Positions 16,977-24,562 of a DNA stretch of 54,276 bases are shown piece after piece. Position numbers and translations under genes: made by a program. Every line of letters begins with the position of its first letter. Within the stretch, counting starts at the first letter, position 1. The notes below the pieces were generated by a model. It was not told the origin of the DNA. It saw only the letters and a program-made list of their open reading frames with translations, and did not search any database. The stretch comes from CAZGTQ01 sp964528575 (lineage in GTDB: Bacteria; Planctomycetota; UBA1135; GCA-002686595): contig CAZGTQ010000015.1 in the NCBI GenBank assembly GCA_964528575.1, positions 1 to 54,276 on the forward strand, in the 5' to 3' direction.

Positions 16977-18011
16977 ATGCCCCAACGCCGACCGATCGGC
17001 GCGCTCCTCGCGCTCGCCTGCCTCGCCGCCGCGGCCGCCGGCCAGGCTCGCTCGGCGGGCGCGGAAGCGGCCCCGCCGCCCGACCCGCGCGCGCACCTGC
17101 CGCGCATGGTCGAGCTGATGTGCGCCGGCATCGACCGCATCGAGCCGAGCTCCGACGCGCTGTTCACCGAGGGCAGCACCTTCCGCGGCAGCTACGACTG
17201 GCACTCGTGCGTGCACGCCCACTGGGCGCTCCTGTGCATCGCGCGCGTCACCGGCGACGCGGAGCTCGAGAGCGAGCTCGCCGAGCGGCTCTCGCCCGAC
17301 GTGCTCGCCCGCGAGCGCGCGTGGCTCGCCGAGCCCTTGCGCAAGCGGTTCAAGGTGCCCTACGGTCAGGGCTGGCTCCTGCTCCTGCTCGCCGAGATCG
17401 AGCGGCGACCCGAGCGCGCGACCGAGGAGCTGCGCGCGTTCCGCGTCGAGGTCGAGGAGCGCGTGCTCGGGTGGCTCGAGGCGCACCCGTTCCCCGAGGA
17501 CGAGGAGACGGGAGCGCTGAACGCGAACTACAGCTCGTGGCTGTTCTCGTTCCTGCTCGCGCAGCTCTCCCGGCCGGTCGGCCCAGGGGCGGCCGAGCGG
17601 CTCGAGCGCCTGCGGGCCGAGCGCGTCGAGCCGGCGCGCGCGGCCGTCCTCGCGGCCCGCGCGGGCTCGGATTACGATTTCCTACACCTGCCGGCGATCC
17701 TCGCGCTCGTCGACCGGACCGCGTCGCCGGACCCGGCGGCGCCGAGCGCGTATCCCGTCGTCCCGTGCCCCGCGCTGCCGGCCGAGATCGAGTTCTCCGC
17801 CGTCCACGTGCTCGGCTACGAGCTGACTCGCGCGTGGCCCTGGGCGCACGACGCGCACGCGGGCGACGAGACGGCGCGCGACGCCTTCCGCCGGCGCATG
17901 GCCGACCTCTTGGGCCGCGAGGACTGCTGGGCGGACGACTTCCGCGTCGTCTCGCACTGGGTGCCGCAGTTCCTGTGGATGGGGATGTGGCTCGAGCTCG
18001 GCCGGCCCTGA
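16977..18011 (+). CDS. Secreted DUF2891 family protein
   Basis: The protein has 344 residues from ATG 16977. It opens with a signal peptide (IGALLALACLAAAAAG). The DUF2891 hallmark GSYDWHSCVHAHW is present, followed by helical repeats and HWVPQFLWMGMWLE near the end. DUF2891 is predicted to be an alpha/alpha barrel; no enzymatic activity is established. The longer frame to 16890 would put 29 polar residues before the signal peptide and overlap the MATE gene start, so it is rejected. A GTG directly before the ATG (16974) is possible. The neighbours do not reveal its role. Confidence 0.82.
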   Translation: MPQRRPIGALLALACLAAAAAGQARSAGAEAAPPPDPRAHLPRMVELMCAGIDRIEPSSDALFTEGSTFRGSYDWHSCVHAHWALLCIARVTGDAELESELAERLSPDVLARERAWLAEPLRKRFKVPYGQGWLLLLLAEIERRPERATEELRAFRVEVEERVLGWLEAHPFPEDEETGALNANYSSWLFSFLLAQLSRPVGPGAAERLERLRAERVEPARAAVLAARAGSDYDFLHLPAILALVDRTASPDPAAPSAYPVVPCPALPAEIEFSAVHVLGYELTRAWPWAHDAHAGDETARDAFRRRMADLLGREDCWADDFRVVSHWVPQFLWMGMWLELGRP

Positions 18012-18119
18012 CGGGGGGCGGTGGAGTCGGGCCCACGCCAGGCCGATACACCCTAGAGACCCGTGAAGGGCGCTGAGCGGTGACCCCGCCCGCCCTGCGG
18101 ATTACCGTATCCCCGTTCG

Positions 18120-19235
18120 ATGGCCTTCAACTCCGCCAACGTCGCCGACTCCGACCAGGGGCTCTTCTCCCGCGAGGAGATGCTGTCCCTCATGCGGGGG
18201 GAGTTCTTCCGGGCCAAGCGCTACGACTACTCGCTCGTCTGCATGCTGATCTCGGTCGATCGGCTCGGCAGCCTGCAGGACCTGTACGGCGTCGAGTCGA
18301 AGCATGAGATCCTGCGCGGCACGGTCGACCTGCTCAGCTCGGTCACGCGCGCGAGCGACTACCTCGGCTGCCTCGTCGACGACCGCCTGCTCGCGATCTT
18401 TCCGCACACGAACCGCGCGGGAGCCGGCGCGCTCGCCTGGCGCCTGCTCAAGGGCGCGCGCGAGATGCAGTTCGACAGCGACGGCCGGCTGATCCAGATC
18501 ACGCTGAGCATCGGCGCGGCCGACACGGCGCACGCGAGCATCGACGCGTTCGACCGGCTCGTGAAGACCGCCGAGGCGGGGCTCGCGATCGCGATCGAGT
18601 CCGGCGGCGACCGCTACGTCGTGCGCGAGGAGATGGCGTCGGAGCTCGAGCGGCTACAGAGCAAGCTCGACGAGCTCAAGGCCGCCGGGCCCGCGCCTGC
18701 CGACGGGCTGGCCGCGCCCGCGGCGGCCCCCCCCGCGCAGCCCGCTCCGGCCGCTCCCGAGCCGGCGGAGCCGGAGCGCGACGCGGCCGCCGCGGCGCGC
18801 GCGGACCTGGGCTCGTTCGACCTGGAATTCGTCGACGACGGCACGCTCGACGGCCGCATCCGGGCCGCGTTCTCGGCCCTGATCGGCGAATCCGTGCCCG
18901 GGCTCACCGATCTCGTCGAGCACGTCATCGCGATGACGCAGCAGGAGGTCCACGCGGAGCGCGAGCGCGCGGCGGAGAGCTCCTCGACGGAGTACCAGCA
19001 GCGCATCTCGATGCTCGAGCGGCGCGTCAACAAGCTCAACGGCCTGCTCGGGATGACCGAGGAGGAGTTGAAGCGCGTGCTCAAGATGAAGAACGTCGAC
19101 CCGGGCTTGTCGTCGATCTACCGTGCCGTCCAGGGCCTGGGCGAAGACGAGTCGCAGGCCGAGCTGAAGAAGGTCCTCATGGAGAAGATCTTCCAGGCGA
19201 ACCTTTCGCTCCAGAAGGAGAAGTCGAGCTCCTGA
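18120..19235 (+). CDS. Degenerate GGDEF domain with C-terminal coiled coil
   Basis: The protein has 371 residues in three parts. Residues 13-170 have the fold pattern of a diguanylate cyclase (FFRAKRYDYSLVCMLISVDR, then LAIFPHTNRAGAGALAWRL, then ITLSIGAAD). The GGDEF signature is replaced by C-L-V-D-D-R near residue 84, so cyclase activity is unlikely. Residues 190-230 are an Ala/Pro-rich linker. Residues 265-371 are charged helix with heptads (EYQQRISMLERRVNKLNGLL), predicted to form a coiled coil. There is no signal peptide or membrane helix, so it is cytoplasmic. The MamK-like actin gene begins 36 bp later, so this may be a filament adaptor or regulator. That role is inference. Confidence 0.72.
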   Translation: MAFNSANVADSDQGLFSREEMLSLMRGEFFRAKRYDYSLVCMLISVDRLGSLQDLYGVESKHEILRGTVDLLSSVTRASDYLGCLVDDRLLAIFPHTNRAGAGALAWRLLKGAREMQFDSDGRLIQITLSIGAADTAHASIDAFDRLVKTAEAGLAIAIESGGDRYVVREEMASELERLQSKLDELKAAGPAPADGLAAPAAAPPAQPAPAAPEPAEPERDAAAAARADLGSFDLEFVDDGTLDGRIRAAFSALIGESVPGLTDLVEHVIAMTQQEVHAERERAAESSSTEYQQRISMLERRVNKLNGLLGMTEEELKRVLKMKNVDPGLSSIYRAVQGLGEDESQAELKKVLMEKIFQANLSLQKEKSSS

Positions 19236-19271
19236 CCCGGAGCCCGCACGGGCGTCGCCCGCTTTCCAGCC

Positions 19272-20342
19272 ATGGCCGAACCCGAATCGACCGGCGCCGA
19301 GGACGGCGCCAAGGACCACGGTGTCCTCTACCTCGGCATCGACTTGGGCACGTCGCGGACGTCCGTCTCGGCCAGCAACGGCATCCGCGAGACGATCATC
19401 TCGCAGGTCGGTTATCCGAAGGACGTCGTCAGCCGCAAGCTGCTCAAGAAGGACGTGCTGTTCGGCGAGGAAGCGGTCGAGAAGCGCCTCTCGCTCAACC
19501 TGTACCGGCCGCTCGCGCACGGCGTGCTGAAGTACAGCGACCAGGGCGGCGCGGAGGCGGATGCGAACCTGCGCGCGGCGCGCGACCTGATCGCCGAGAC
19601 GATCCGCCGCGCGCGGCCGCGCCCGGACGAGCTCGTCTACGCGGTGATCGGCGTGCCGGCGCAGGCCTCGATCAAGAACAAGGAGGCGATCATCACCGCG
19701 GCGCGCGAGTCGGTCGACTCGGTGATGCTCTGCTCCGAGCCGTTCTCGGTCGCGTACGGGCTCGACATGCTCGACGACGTGCTCGTCATCGACATCGGCG
19801 CGGGCACCGTCGACCTGTGCCGGATGCACGGCACGATGCCCGAGGACACCGACCAGCTCACGCTGACGTGCGGCGGCGACTTCGTCGACGAGACGTTCGC
19901 CGCGAACGTCCGCGCGAAGTATCCCGACGCGCAGTTCAGCGTACAGATGGTGCGCTCGATCAAGGAGCGCTTCTCCTCGGTCGCCGAGCAGATGGAGCCC
20001 TGCGTCGTCAACCTGCCGGTGAGCGGGCGGCCGCAGTCGTTCGACCTGACCGCGGAGCTGCGCGCCGCGTGCCGCGCGATGGTGCCGCCGATCGTCGAGG
20101 GGCTCGGCAATCTGGTCGCGACGTTCGATCCCGAGTTCCAGGATCGGTTGAAGAACCGCGTGCTGCTCGCCGGCGGCGGCAGCCAGATCAAGGGGCTCGA
20201 CTCGGCGATCCAGGGCGAGATGCACCGCGAGCTCGGCGGCGGCCGCGTCATCCGCATCGAGGAGCCGATCTACGGCGGCGCGAACGGCGCGCTGAAGATC
20301 GCGCACGACATGCCCGAGGACTACTGGGAGCAGCTCAAGTAG
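19272..20342 (+). CDS. MamK-like bacterial actin ATPase
   Basis: The 356 residues share the actin fold and are strikingly like MamK, the magnetosome filament protein. Shared segments include LGIDLGTS (21-28, phosphate 1), VGYPKDV (46-52), VIGVPA (125-130), SEPFxVxYGLD (155-165), VIDIGAGTVDLC (172-183, phosphate 2), LLAGGGSQIKGL (298-309, adenosine) and the terminal YWEQL. Glu156 and Asp174 keep the spacing of MamK Glu143 and Asp161, residues needed for ATPase activity and filament dynamics. This length and motif set fit MamK better than MreB, FtsA or DnaK. No other mam gene is nearby. It likely assembles cytoplasmic filaments for positioning or segregation. The gene sits between the GGDEF-like/coiled-coil gene and an HspQ-like gene, all in one direction with gaps of 36 and 19 bp. 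Confidence 0.85.
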   Translation: MAEPESTGAEDGAKDHGVLYLGIDLGTSRTSVSASNGIRETIISQVGYPKDVVSRKLLKKDVLFGEEAVEKRLSLNLYRPLAHGVLKYSDQGGAEADANLRAARDLIAETIRRARPRPDELVYAVIGVPAQASIKNKEAIITAARESVDSVMLCSEPFSVAYGLDMLDDVLVIDIGAGTVDLCRMHGTMPEDTDQLTLTCGGDFVDETFAANVRAKYPDAQFSVQMVRSIKERFSSVAEQMEPCVVNLPVSGRPQSFDLTAELRAACRAMVPPIVEGLGNLVATFDPEFQDRLKNRVLLAGGGSQIKGLDSAIQGEMHRELGGGRVIRIEEPIYGGANGALKIAHDMPEDYWEQLK

Positions 20343-20361
20343 CCGCGGCGAGGGAGCGACG

Positions 20362-20700
20362 ATGATCCGGATGCGCGAACCCGATTCGTCCGTGGCGCGC
20401 TTTCGGCCCGGCGACCTCGTCGAGCACGTGCGCTACGGCTACCGCGGCGTCGTCGTCGCGTTCGATGCGACGTGCCAGGCGACCGACGAGTGGTACGACG
20501 CGAACCAGACCAAGCCGCGGCGCGACCAGCCCTGGTACCACGTGCTCGTCGACGGCGCGACACACAGCACGTACGCGGCGCAGCAGAACCTGCGGCCGGA
20601 CACCGCCGGGGGGCCGGTCCGCCATCCGCTCGTCGAGCGCTACTTCCGCTCGTTCGCGGGCCAGCGCTACGAGCGCAACGAGCTTCTCTGGGGCGTCTGA
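20362..20700 (+). CDS. HspQ / YccV-like (hemimethylated DNA-binding) family protein
   Basis: The protein has 112 residues. It matches the YccV-like domain across most of its length: FRPGDLVEHVRYGYRGVVVA, then DEWYDANQTKPRRDQPWYHV, then LVDG and THSTYAAQQNLRPD. In E. coli, HspQ influences Lon-dependent proteolysis and was earlier described as binding hemimethylated oriC DNA. The domain is a small beta barrel also found in eukaryotic ClpF and FBXO21. GAGGGAG precedes ATG 20362, and it starts 19 bp after the actin gene, so co-transcription is likely. A second ATG at 20371 is possible. Confidence 0.88.
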   Translation: MIRMREPDSSVARFRPGDLVEHVRYGYRGVVVAFDATCQATDEWYDANQTKPRRDQPWYHVLVDGATHSTYAAQQNLRPDTAGGPVRHPLVERYFRSFAGQRYERNELLWGV

Positions 20701-20715
20701 TCCGGCCCCGACGAT

Positions 20716-20747
20716 CCTTCACGTCTCCGAGCCTTCACGTCTCTGAG
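20716..20747 (+). repeat. Two-copy 16-bp tandem repeat
   Basis: CCTTCACGTCTCCGAG is followed directly by CCTTCACGTCTCTGAG, with one mismatch, and then CCTT begins a third copy. It lies in the gap between the HspQ-like gene and the cyclase-fold gene. Confidence 0.8.
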
Positions 20748-20752
20748 CCTTG

Positions 20753-20770
20753 CGGCGCGGCGCCGCGCCG
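20753..20770. terminator. 18-bp perfect palindrome, terminator-like
   Basis: CGGCGCGGCGCCGCGCCG is its own reverse complement. As RNA it would fold into a short, very stable hairpin after the HspQ-like gene (stop 20700). It has no U-tract, and it may instead be a protein-binding palindrome ahead of the gene at 20797. Confidence 0.4.
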
Positions 20771-20784
20771 GCAGGATGGTGCGC

Positions 20785-20790
20785 GGAGGT
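20785..20790 (+). promoter_or_regulatory. Ribosome binding site selecting ATG 20797
   Basis: GGAGGT lies 6 nt before ATG 20797. The upstream in-frame ATG at 20776 has no comparable site, so the shorter protein is preferred. Confidence 0.65.
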
Positions 20791-20796
20791 GCGCCC

Positions 20797-22068
20797 ATGA
20801 GAGCTCCTGAACGAACGTCGGACGCCACGACGCACGAACGGAACCGGACGACCGACCGGGCGCCCGTGGCGGCTTCACGGACGCGAAGACGTCCGATCCG
20901 CGCGGTCGCAGCCGCTCTCGTCGTCGGCCTGGCCGGCGCCGCCGCGGCCGCTCAGGAGACGCCGGCCGTCGCGCCCGAGCGCGGCCCCGTGCCTGCGACG
21001 ATGACGCAGGAGGAGACGCGGCCGGCCCTCGATCGCGCGTGCGCGTGGCTGTGTGAATCGCAGAACGAGGACGGCTCGTGGGGCAACCACGGCATCGAGA
21101 GCAACTGGAGCTCGTTCGCCGCGCTCGAGACGTACTACGCGTGGAAGATGGCGAGCACGTCGCTCGCGGTCCACGCGCTGCTCGACGTGCCCGAGACGCC
21201 GACGCGCCGCGCCGCGCTCGAGCGCGGGCTCGAGTGGCTGTGCACGACGCGCGTGCCCAAGCGGCCGTACGACTGGGACGTCGACCACGTGTGGACGGGG
21301 CTGTGCGGCCTCGTCGCGCTCGAGCGCGCCGCGCGCGACGAGCGTTTCCAGGGCGAGCCGTGGAAGTCGCGCGTCGACGCGCGCGGACGCGAGATCCTGG
21401 CGCTGCTCGTCGCGAACCAGGTGCCGGGCGGCGGCTGGGCGTACTACGACGACCCGCCGTACACGAGCCGGCCGAAGTGGGCGACGAGCTTCTGCACCGC
21501 GATGGTTCTGCCGGCGCTGCGCTCCGCGCTCGAGCGCGGCTGGGGCGACGACGAGGCGGTGCTCGAGCGCGCGCGCGTCGCGTTGCGCCGCTGCGCGCTC
21601 CCGAACGGCGCGTTCACCTACAGCGTCGACGGCGCGAGCTCGTTCCGCGGCGGCGAGTCGATCGACTCGATCAAGGGCAGCCTCGGCCGCACGCAGGTCG
21701 GCAACTGGGCGCTCGCGCAGCTCGGCGACGAGCGCTACGGGCCCGAGCGGCTGCGCGAGGGGCTCGAAGCGTTCTTCGAGCACCACCGCTTCCTCGACGT
21801 CGCGCGCATGCGGCCGATCCCGCACGAGGCGTACTACGCGAACGCGGCGTACTTCTACCTGTTCGCGCACCACTACGCGGCCGAGGCGATCGAGCTGCTC
21901 CCCGAGGACGAGCGCGAGGCGTGGCACGCGCGCCTGCGCCCGCACCTCGTCAAGGTGCAGCGCCCGAGCGGCTCGTCGGTCGACTTCCTCGGCACGGAGA
22001 AGTTCACCGTCGCCGGGACCGCGTTCACCGCGCGCGCGCTCGCGCTCGGGCTCGACCCGAAGCCTTAG
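20797..22068 (+). CDS. Secreted terpenoid-cyclase-fold (prenyltransferase/squalene oxidase repeat) protein
   Basis: The protein has 423 residues. After a polar start comes a twin-Arg-like then hydrophobic segment (RPIRAVAAALVVGLAGAAAA), probably a signal peptide. The mature part is an alpha/alpha toroid with a QW-type motif, QNEDGSWGNHG, and repeats such as WLCTTRVP, LLVANQVPGGGWAYYDDPP and RTQVGNWALAQLG. The DxDD acid of squalene-hopene cyclases is not evident, so cyclase activity is doubtful. Planctomycete genomes carry many such proteins of unknown role. Its stop is 1 bp from the stop of the convergent glutaredoxin gene. Confidence 0.78.
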   Translation: MRAPERTSDATTHERNRTTDRAPVAASRTRRRPIRAVAAALVVGLAGAAAAAQETPAVAPERGPVPATMTQEETRPALDRACAWLCESQNEDGSWGNHGIESNWSSFAALETYYAWKMASTSLAVHALLDVPETPTRRAALERGLEWLCTTRVPKRPYDWDVDHVWTGLCGLVALERAARDERFQGEPWKSRVDARGREILALLVANQVPGGGWAYYDDPPYTSRPKWATSFCTAMVLPALRSALERGWGDDEAVLERARVALRRCALPNGAFTYSVDGASSFRGGESIDSIKGSLGRTQVGNWALAQLGDERYGPERLREGLEAFFEHHRFLDVARMRPIPHEAYYANAAYFYLFAHHYAAEAIELLPEDEREAWHARLRPHLVKVQRPSGSSVDFLGTEKFTVAGTAFTARALALGLDPKP

Positions 22069-22069
22069 C

Positions 22070-22396
22070 TCAGGCGCTCGCGAACGCGGCGTCCATCTTC
22101 TGCTGGAGCTCGCCGCTCTCGTACATCTCGGCGATCGTGTCGCCGCCGCCGAGGAACTCGCCGTCGACGAAGATCTGCGGCGTCGTCGGCCAGCTCGTGA
22201 AGGAGATGAGCGCGGGACGGATGCCCTCGTCCTCGAAGATGTTGACGGCCTCGAACGGCTTGCCGCAACGCACGAGGATCTCCATCGCGCGCGCGGTGAA
22301 CCCGCACATCGGCTGCATCTTCGTGCCCTTGCCGAAGATGATCACCTTGTTCTTCTCGACGAGCTGCTTGACCTTGTCGGCGTTCCAATCGGACAT
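22070..22396 (-). CDS. grxD: Monothiol glutaredoxin, GrxD/Grx4 type
   Basis: The protein has 108 residues with the CGFx active site (GTKMQPMCGFTARA, Cys31). The glutathione-binding WPTTPQIFVDGEFLGGGDTI is complete. Monothiol glutaredoxins of this family carry or transfer [2Fe-2S] clusters rather than reduce disulfides. The gene lies 18 bp downstream of bolA on the same strand. BolA-GrxD heterodimers are a known Fe-S trafficking unit, so function and context agree. Confidence 0.95.
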   Translation of the reverse strand: MSDWNADKVKQLVEKNKVIIFGKGTKMQPMCGFTARAMEILVRCGKPFEAVNIFEDEGIRPALISFTSWPTTPQIFVDGEFLGGGDTIAEMYESGELQQKMDAAFASA

Positions 22397-22414
22397 GGGT
22401 GGACTCTCGCCCCG

Positions 22415-22657
22415 TCAGGGCGTGCGGGTCTTGATCTGGAGGGCGTGGATCGGCGCGTCGGGGCCTCCGGAGGCCTGGAGCTTGTTCCCGACGGCCGCAT
22501 GGACGAGCTTGTGCTGCTCGAGCAGCGACTTGCCCGCGAACGCGGGCGAGGACACGTCGACCATGTAGTGGTCGAACGTCCCGGTCAGGTCCGTCACGCG
22601 GACGGTGCTCTGGGGGATCTTGCTCTCGAGCAGATCCTTCAGCATCTCGGGCGTCAT
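22415..22657 (-). CDS. BolA/IbaG family protein
   Basis: The protein has 80 residues from ATG 22657; GTG 22660 directly before it would add one. It has the BolA fold sequence: MLKDLLESKIPQSTVRVTDL, then HYMVDVSSPAFAGKSLLEQH, then KLVHAAVG and IHALQIKT. His and Cys residues of BolA proteins can help ligand the shared [2Fe-2S] cluster with a CGFS glutaredoxin, and grxD follows immediately. It is probably transcribed from the promoter candidate at 22730-22757. Confidence 0.93.
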   Translation of the reverse strand: MTPEMLKDLLESKIPQSTVRVTDLTGTFDHYMVDVSSPAFAGKSLLEQHKLVHAAVGNKLQASGGPDAPIHALQIKTRTP

Positions 22658-22729
22658 CACGGCGTGCGATCTCCGGCGAAGGGCGCCCGTCCCGGCGTGG
22701 AACGGCTCGGACCCTGACGTGGGCGTGAG

Positions 22730-22757
22730 ATTCTAGCCCTGCTCACGCGCGGCTCAA
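22730..22757 (-). promoter_or_regulatory. Candidate sigma70 promoter for bolA-grxD
   Basis: On the minus strand TTGAGC (22757-22752) and TAGAAT (22735-22730) are separated by 16 nt. They match four and five of six consensus positions. The -35 box overlaps the stop codon of the upstream rhomboid gene. The leader to bolA would be about 65 nt. Confidence 0.5.
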
Positions 22758-23950
22758 GGGCGGGGCCCGAACCGCCGCGGCGGGCTCAGCGCCTCGATCG
22801 CGGCGATGCCGCGGCGCGCGAGGTCGGCGCTCTCGCCGGTGCGCTCGAGGTCGAGCGCGTCGAGGAAGTGCTGCCACGCCGCGGTGGGGCGGCCGAGGCT
22901 GCGGAGCTGGACCCAGCCGGCGCCGACGTGTGCCCGCGCCGCCGCGGGCCCCCGCGGGTGGCGCCGCAGGACGCGGCGGAAGGCCGAGAGCGCCGCGTTC
23001 GGATGGCCGTTCTCGGCGAGCCAGGCGCCCAGCGCGAGCGCGTCGCCGCTGGCGAGCTCGCGGTCGATCGCCTCGTCGGCGGCGAAGTACGCCTCGGCGG
23101 CCGCGGGCCAGCGGCCCCGTGCGACGAGCGCGGAGACCTCGGCGGCGGGGCTCGTCGCGGGCTGCGCCGCTCGCGCGGGCCGGCGATACTCCCGCGGACG
23201 CACGTCGCGCTCGCGCCGATCGATCACCCAGGCGGCGCCGAGCCCGGCGACGAAACCGCCGAGGTGCGCTCCGTACGCGACGCCGCCGCCACCCGCTCCC
23301 GACGTGACGAGGAACGGCAGCAGGTTGTCGATCAATAGGTAGAAGCCGAGCACGAGCCGCGCGGGCACGACGATCACGTCGACGAAGAACGGGAACAGCG
23401 CGACGAGCAGCCGCACGACGTTGCGCGGGAAGAACAGGAAGTAGAAGCCGAGCACGCCCGAGATCGCGCCCGACGCGCCGACGAGCGGAACGGGCGAGTC
23501 GCTGTCGAAGGCGGCGTGGAACGACGTCGCGGCGACGCCCGTGAGCAGGTACGCGACGAGGAAGCCGACGCGGCCGAGGCGGTGCTCGACGTTGTCACCG
23601 TAGATCCACAGGAAGAGCATGTTCCCGGCGAGGTGCATGAGGCCCCCGTGCAGGAACATCGACGTGAAGAGGGCGGCGATCGCCGGCTCGGCCGGCCGGA
23701 AGCCCCACCGGAAGACGAACAGGTCGTAGGCGCTGACCTGCGCGAGGAACTCCCCGACCGGCAGCGGCGCGCCGATGCGCTCGGACAAGAAGCGGTAGTA
23801 CGCCTCGGTCGCCGGGTGCGCCGGGTCGACCGACGTCGCCGACAGCGGCACGTTGACGAGCAGGAAGACGAGCACGTTGAGCCCGAGCAGAGCCCACGTG
23901 ACGAACGGCCGGCCCGACGGGTTGGGAGAGTCTCCGAGCGGGAGGAACAC
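22754..23950 (-). CDS. Rhomboid-family intramembrane serine protease with C-terminal helical domain
   Basis: The protein has 398 residues. The rhomboid core has six or seven transmembrane helices. HGGLMHLAGNMLFLW (101-115) supplies the conserved His and Asn110, GASGAISG (158-165) the nucleophile Ser160, and AHLGGFVAG (228-236) the general base His229. Rhomboids cut transmembrane substrates within the membrane. Residues about 265-398 are soluble and TPR-like (WPAAAEAYFAADEAI, HPNAALSAFRRVLRRHPRG). The start is GTG 23950. It is divergent from an ECF sigma factor, which raises the possibility of regulated proteolysis of that factor's partner; this is inference. Confidence 0.92.
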   Translation of the reverse strand: MFLPLGDSPNPSGRPFVTWALLGLNVLVFLLVNVPLSATSVDPAHPATEAYYRFLSERIGAPLPVGEFLAQVSAYDLFVFRWGFRPAEPAIAALFTSMFLHGGLMHLAGNMLFLWIYGDNVEHRLGRVGFLVAYLLTGVAATSFHAAFDSDSPVPLVGASGAISGVLGFYFLFFPRNVVRLLVALFPFFVDVIVVPARLVLGFYLLIDNLLPFLVTSGAGGGGVAYGAHLGGFVAGLGAAWVIDRRERDVRPREYRRPARAAQPATSPAAEVSALVARGRWPAAAEAYFAADEAIDRELASGDALALGAWLAENGHPNAALSAFRRVLRRHPRGPAAARAHVGAGWVQLRSLGRPTAAWQHFLDALDLERTGESADLARRGIAAIEALSPPRRFGPRP

Positions 23951-24004
23951 GCTCGAGCGAGCCTACTCGACGCGCCCCGCGAGATTCCTCGCGATTCGAG
24001 CGTG
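23948..24004. promoter_or_regulatory. Nested inverted repeats in the rhomboid/sigma divergent region
   Basis: The outer pair is CACGCTCGA (23948-23956) and TCGAGCGTG (23996-24004). The inner pair is CGCGAG (23978-23983) and CTCGCG (23988-23993) around ATTC. All are perfect matches. The outer left arm contains the rhomboid GTG start. The arrangement could be an operator shared by both genes. Confidence 0.4.
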
Positions 24005-24040
24005 GGTTGCGCGCCCGCCGCGGGTCTTCGGTCCCGCAGC

Positions 24041-24562
24041 ATGAGCATGGACGAACCCGCCGTGGAGGAGCGTCGTTGGCTCGCGTGCTACCGCGAGACG
24101 ATCGGGCCGCTCTGGACGTACGTGGCGCGCCGCACCGCGGGCGACCGCGCGCTGTGCGAGGACGTCGTCCAGGAGGCGTGGCTGCGCGCGCTCGGCGCGT
24201 GGGCGAGCCGCGGCGTGCCGCGCGACCCGCTCGCCTGGCTCCGCACGACCGCGCGCAACCTGCTCGCGAACCACCATCGCCGCCGCGGGCCGCTCGCCGC
24301 GTCGGCGGAGATCGAGCGCGCGCTCGCGCCCGCGGGCGACGGTCCGCCGCCGTCCGCCGACGCGGTCGCCGCGCTCCACCTCGCGCTCGATCGCCTGCGC
24401 CGCGGCCCGGCGCGCCTGATCGAGGCGTTCCACCTCGAGGGGCGCGACGTCGCCTCGATCGCCCGCGAGCTCGGCGTCTCCGAGCGCGCGGTCGAGGGAC
24501 GCCTGCGCCGTGCCCGCACCGCGCTCCGGCGCGCGCTGGCCCCGTACCTGGAGACACGCTGA
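24041..24562 (+). CDS. ECF-type RNA polymerase sigma factor
   Basis: The protein has 173 residues. Region 2 is seen in GPLWTYVARRTAGDRALCED followed by VVQEAWLRAL and PLAWLRTTARNLLANHHRRR. Region 4 is seen in RLIEAFHLEGRDVASIAREL then GVSERAVEGRLRRARTALRR. There is no region 1.1 or 3, as expected for extracytoplasmic-function sigma factors. ATG 24041 is used; a second ATG at 24047 is possible. The stop overlaps the next ATG by one base (TGATG), so the two are coupled, the usual arrangement for a sigma and its regulator. A small GCGGG/CCCGC hairpin (24020-24037) lies just before the start. Confidence 0.9.
   Translation: MSMDEPAVEERRWLACYRETIGPLWTYVARRTAGDRALCEDVVQEAWLRALGAWASRGVPRDPLAWLRTTARNLLANHHRRRGPLAASAEIERALAPAGDGPPPSADAVAALHLALDRLRRGPARLIEAFHLEGRDVASIARELGVSERAVEGRLRRARTALRRALAPYLETR

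Noticed and set aside
18120..19235. Active diguanylate cyclase
   Set aside because: The GGDEF signature is replaced by CLVDDR, lacking the glycines and acidic pair needed for catalysis.
19272..20342. Magnetosome gene island
   Set aside because: Only the MamK-like gene is present; no other mam or mms gene is seen in 54 kb, so the filament is probably used for something else.
20797..22068. Squalene-hopene cyclase
   Set aside because: The QW-like repeat and toroid fold are present, but the catalytic DxDD is not evident and the protein has an export signal and only 423 residues.
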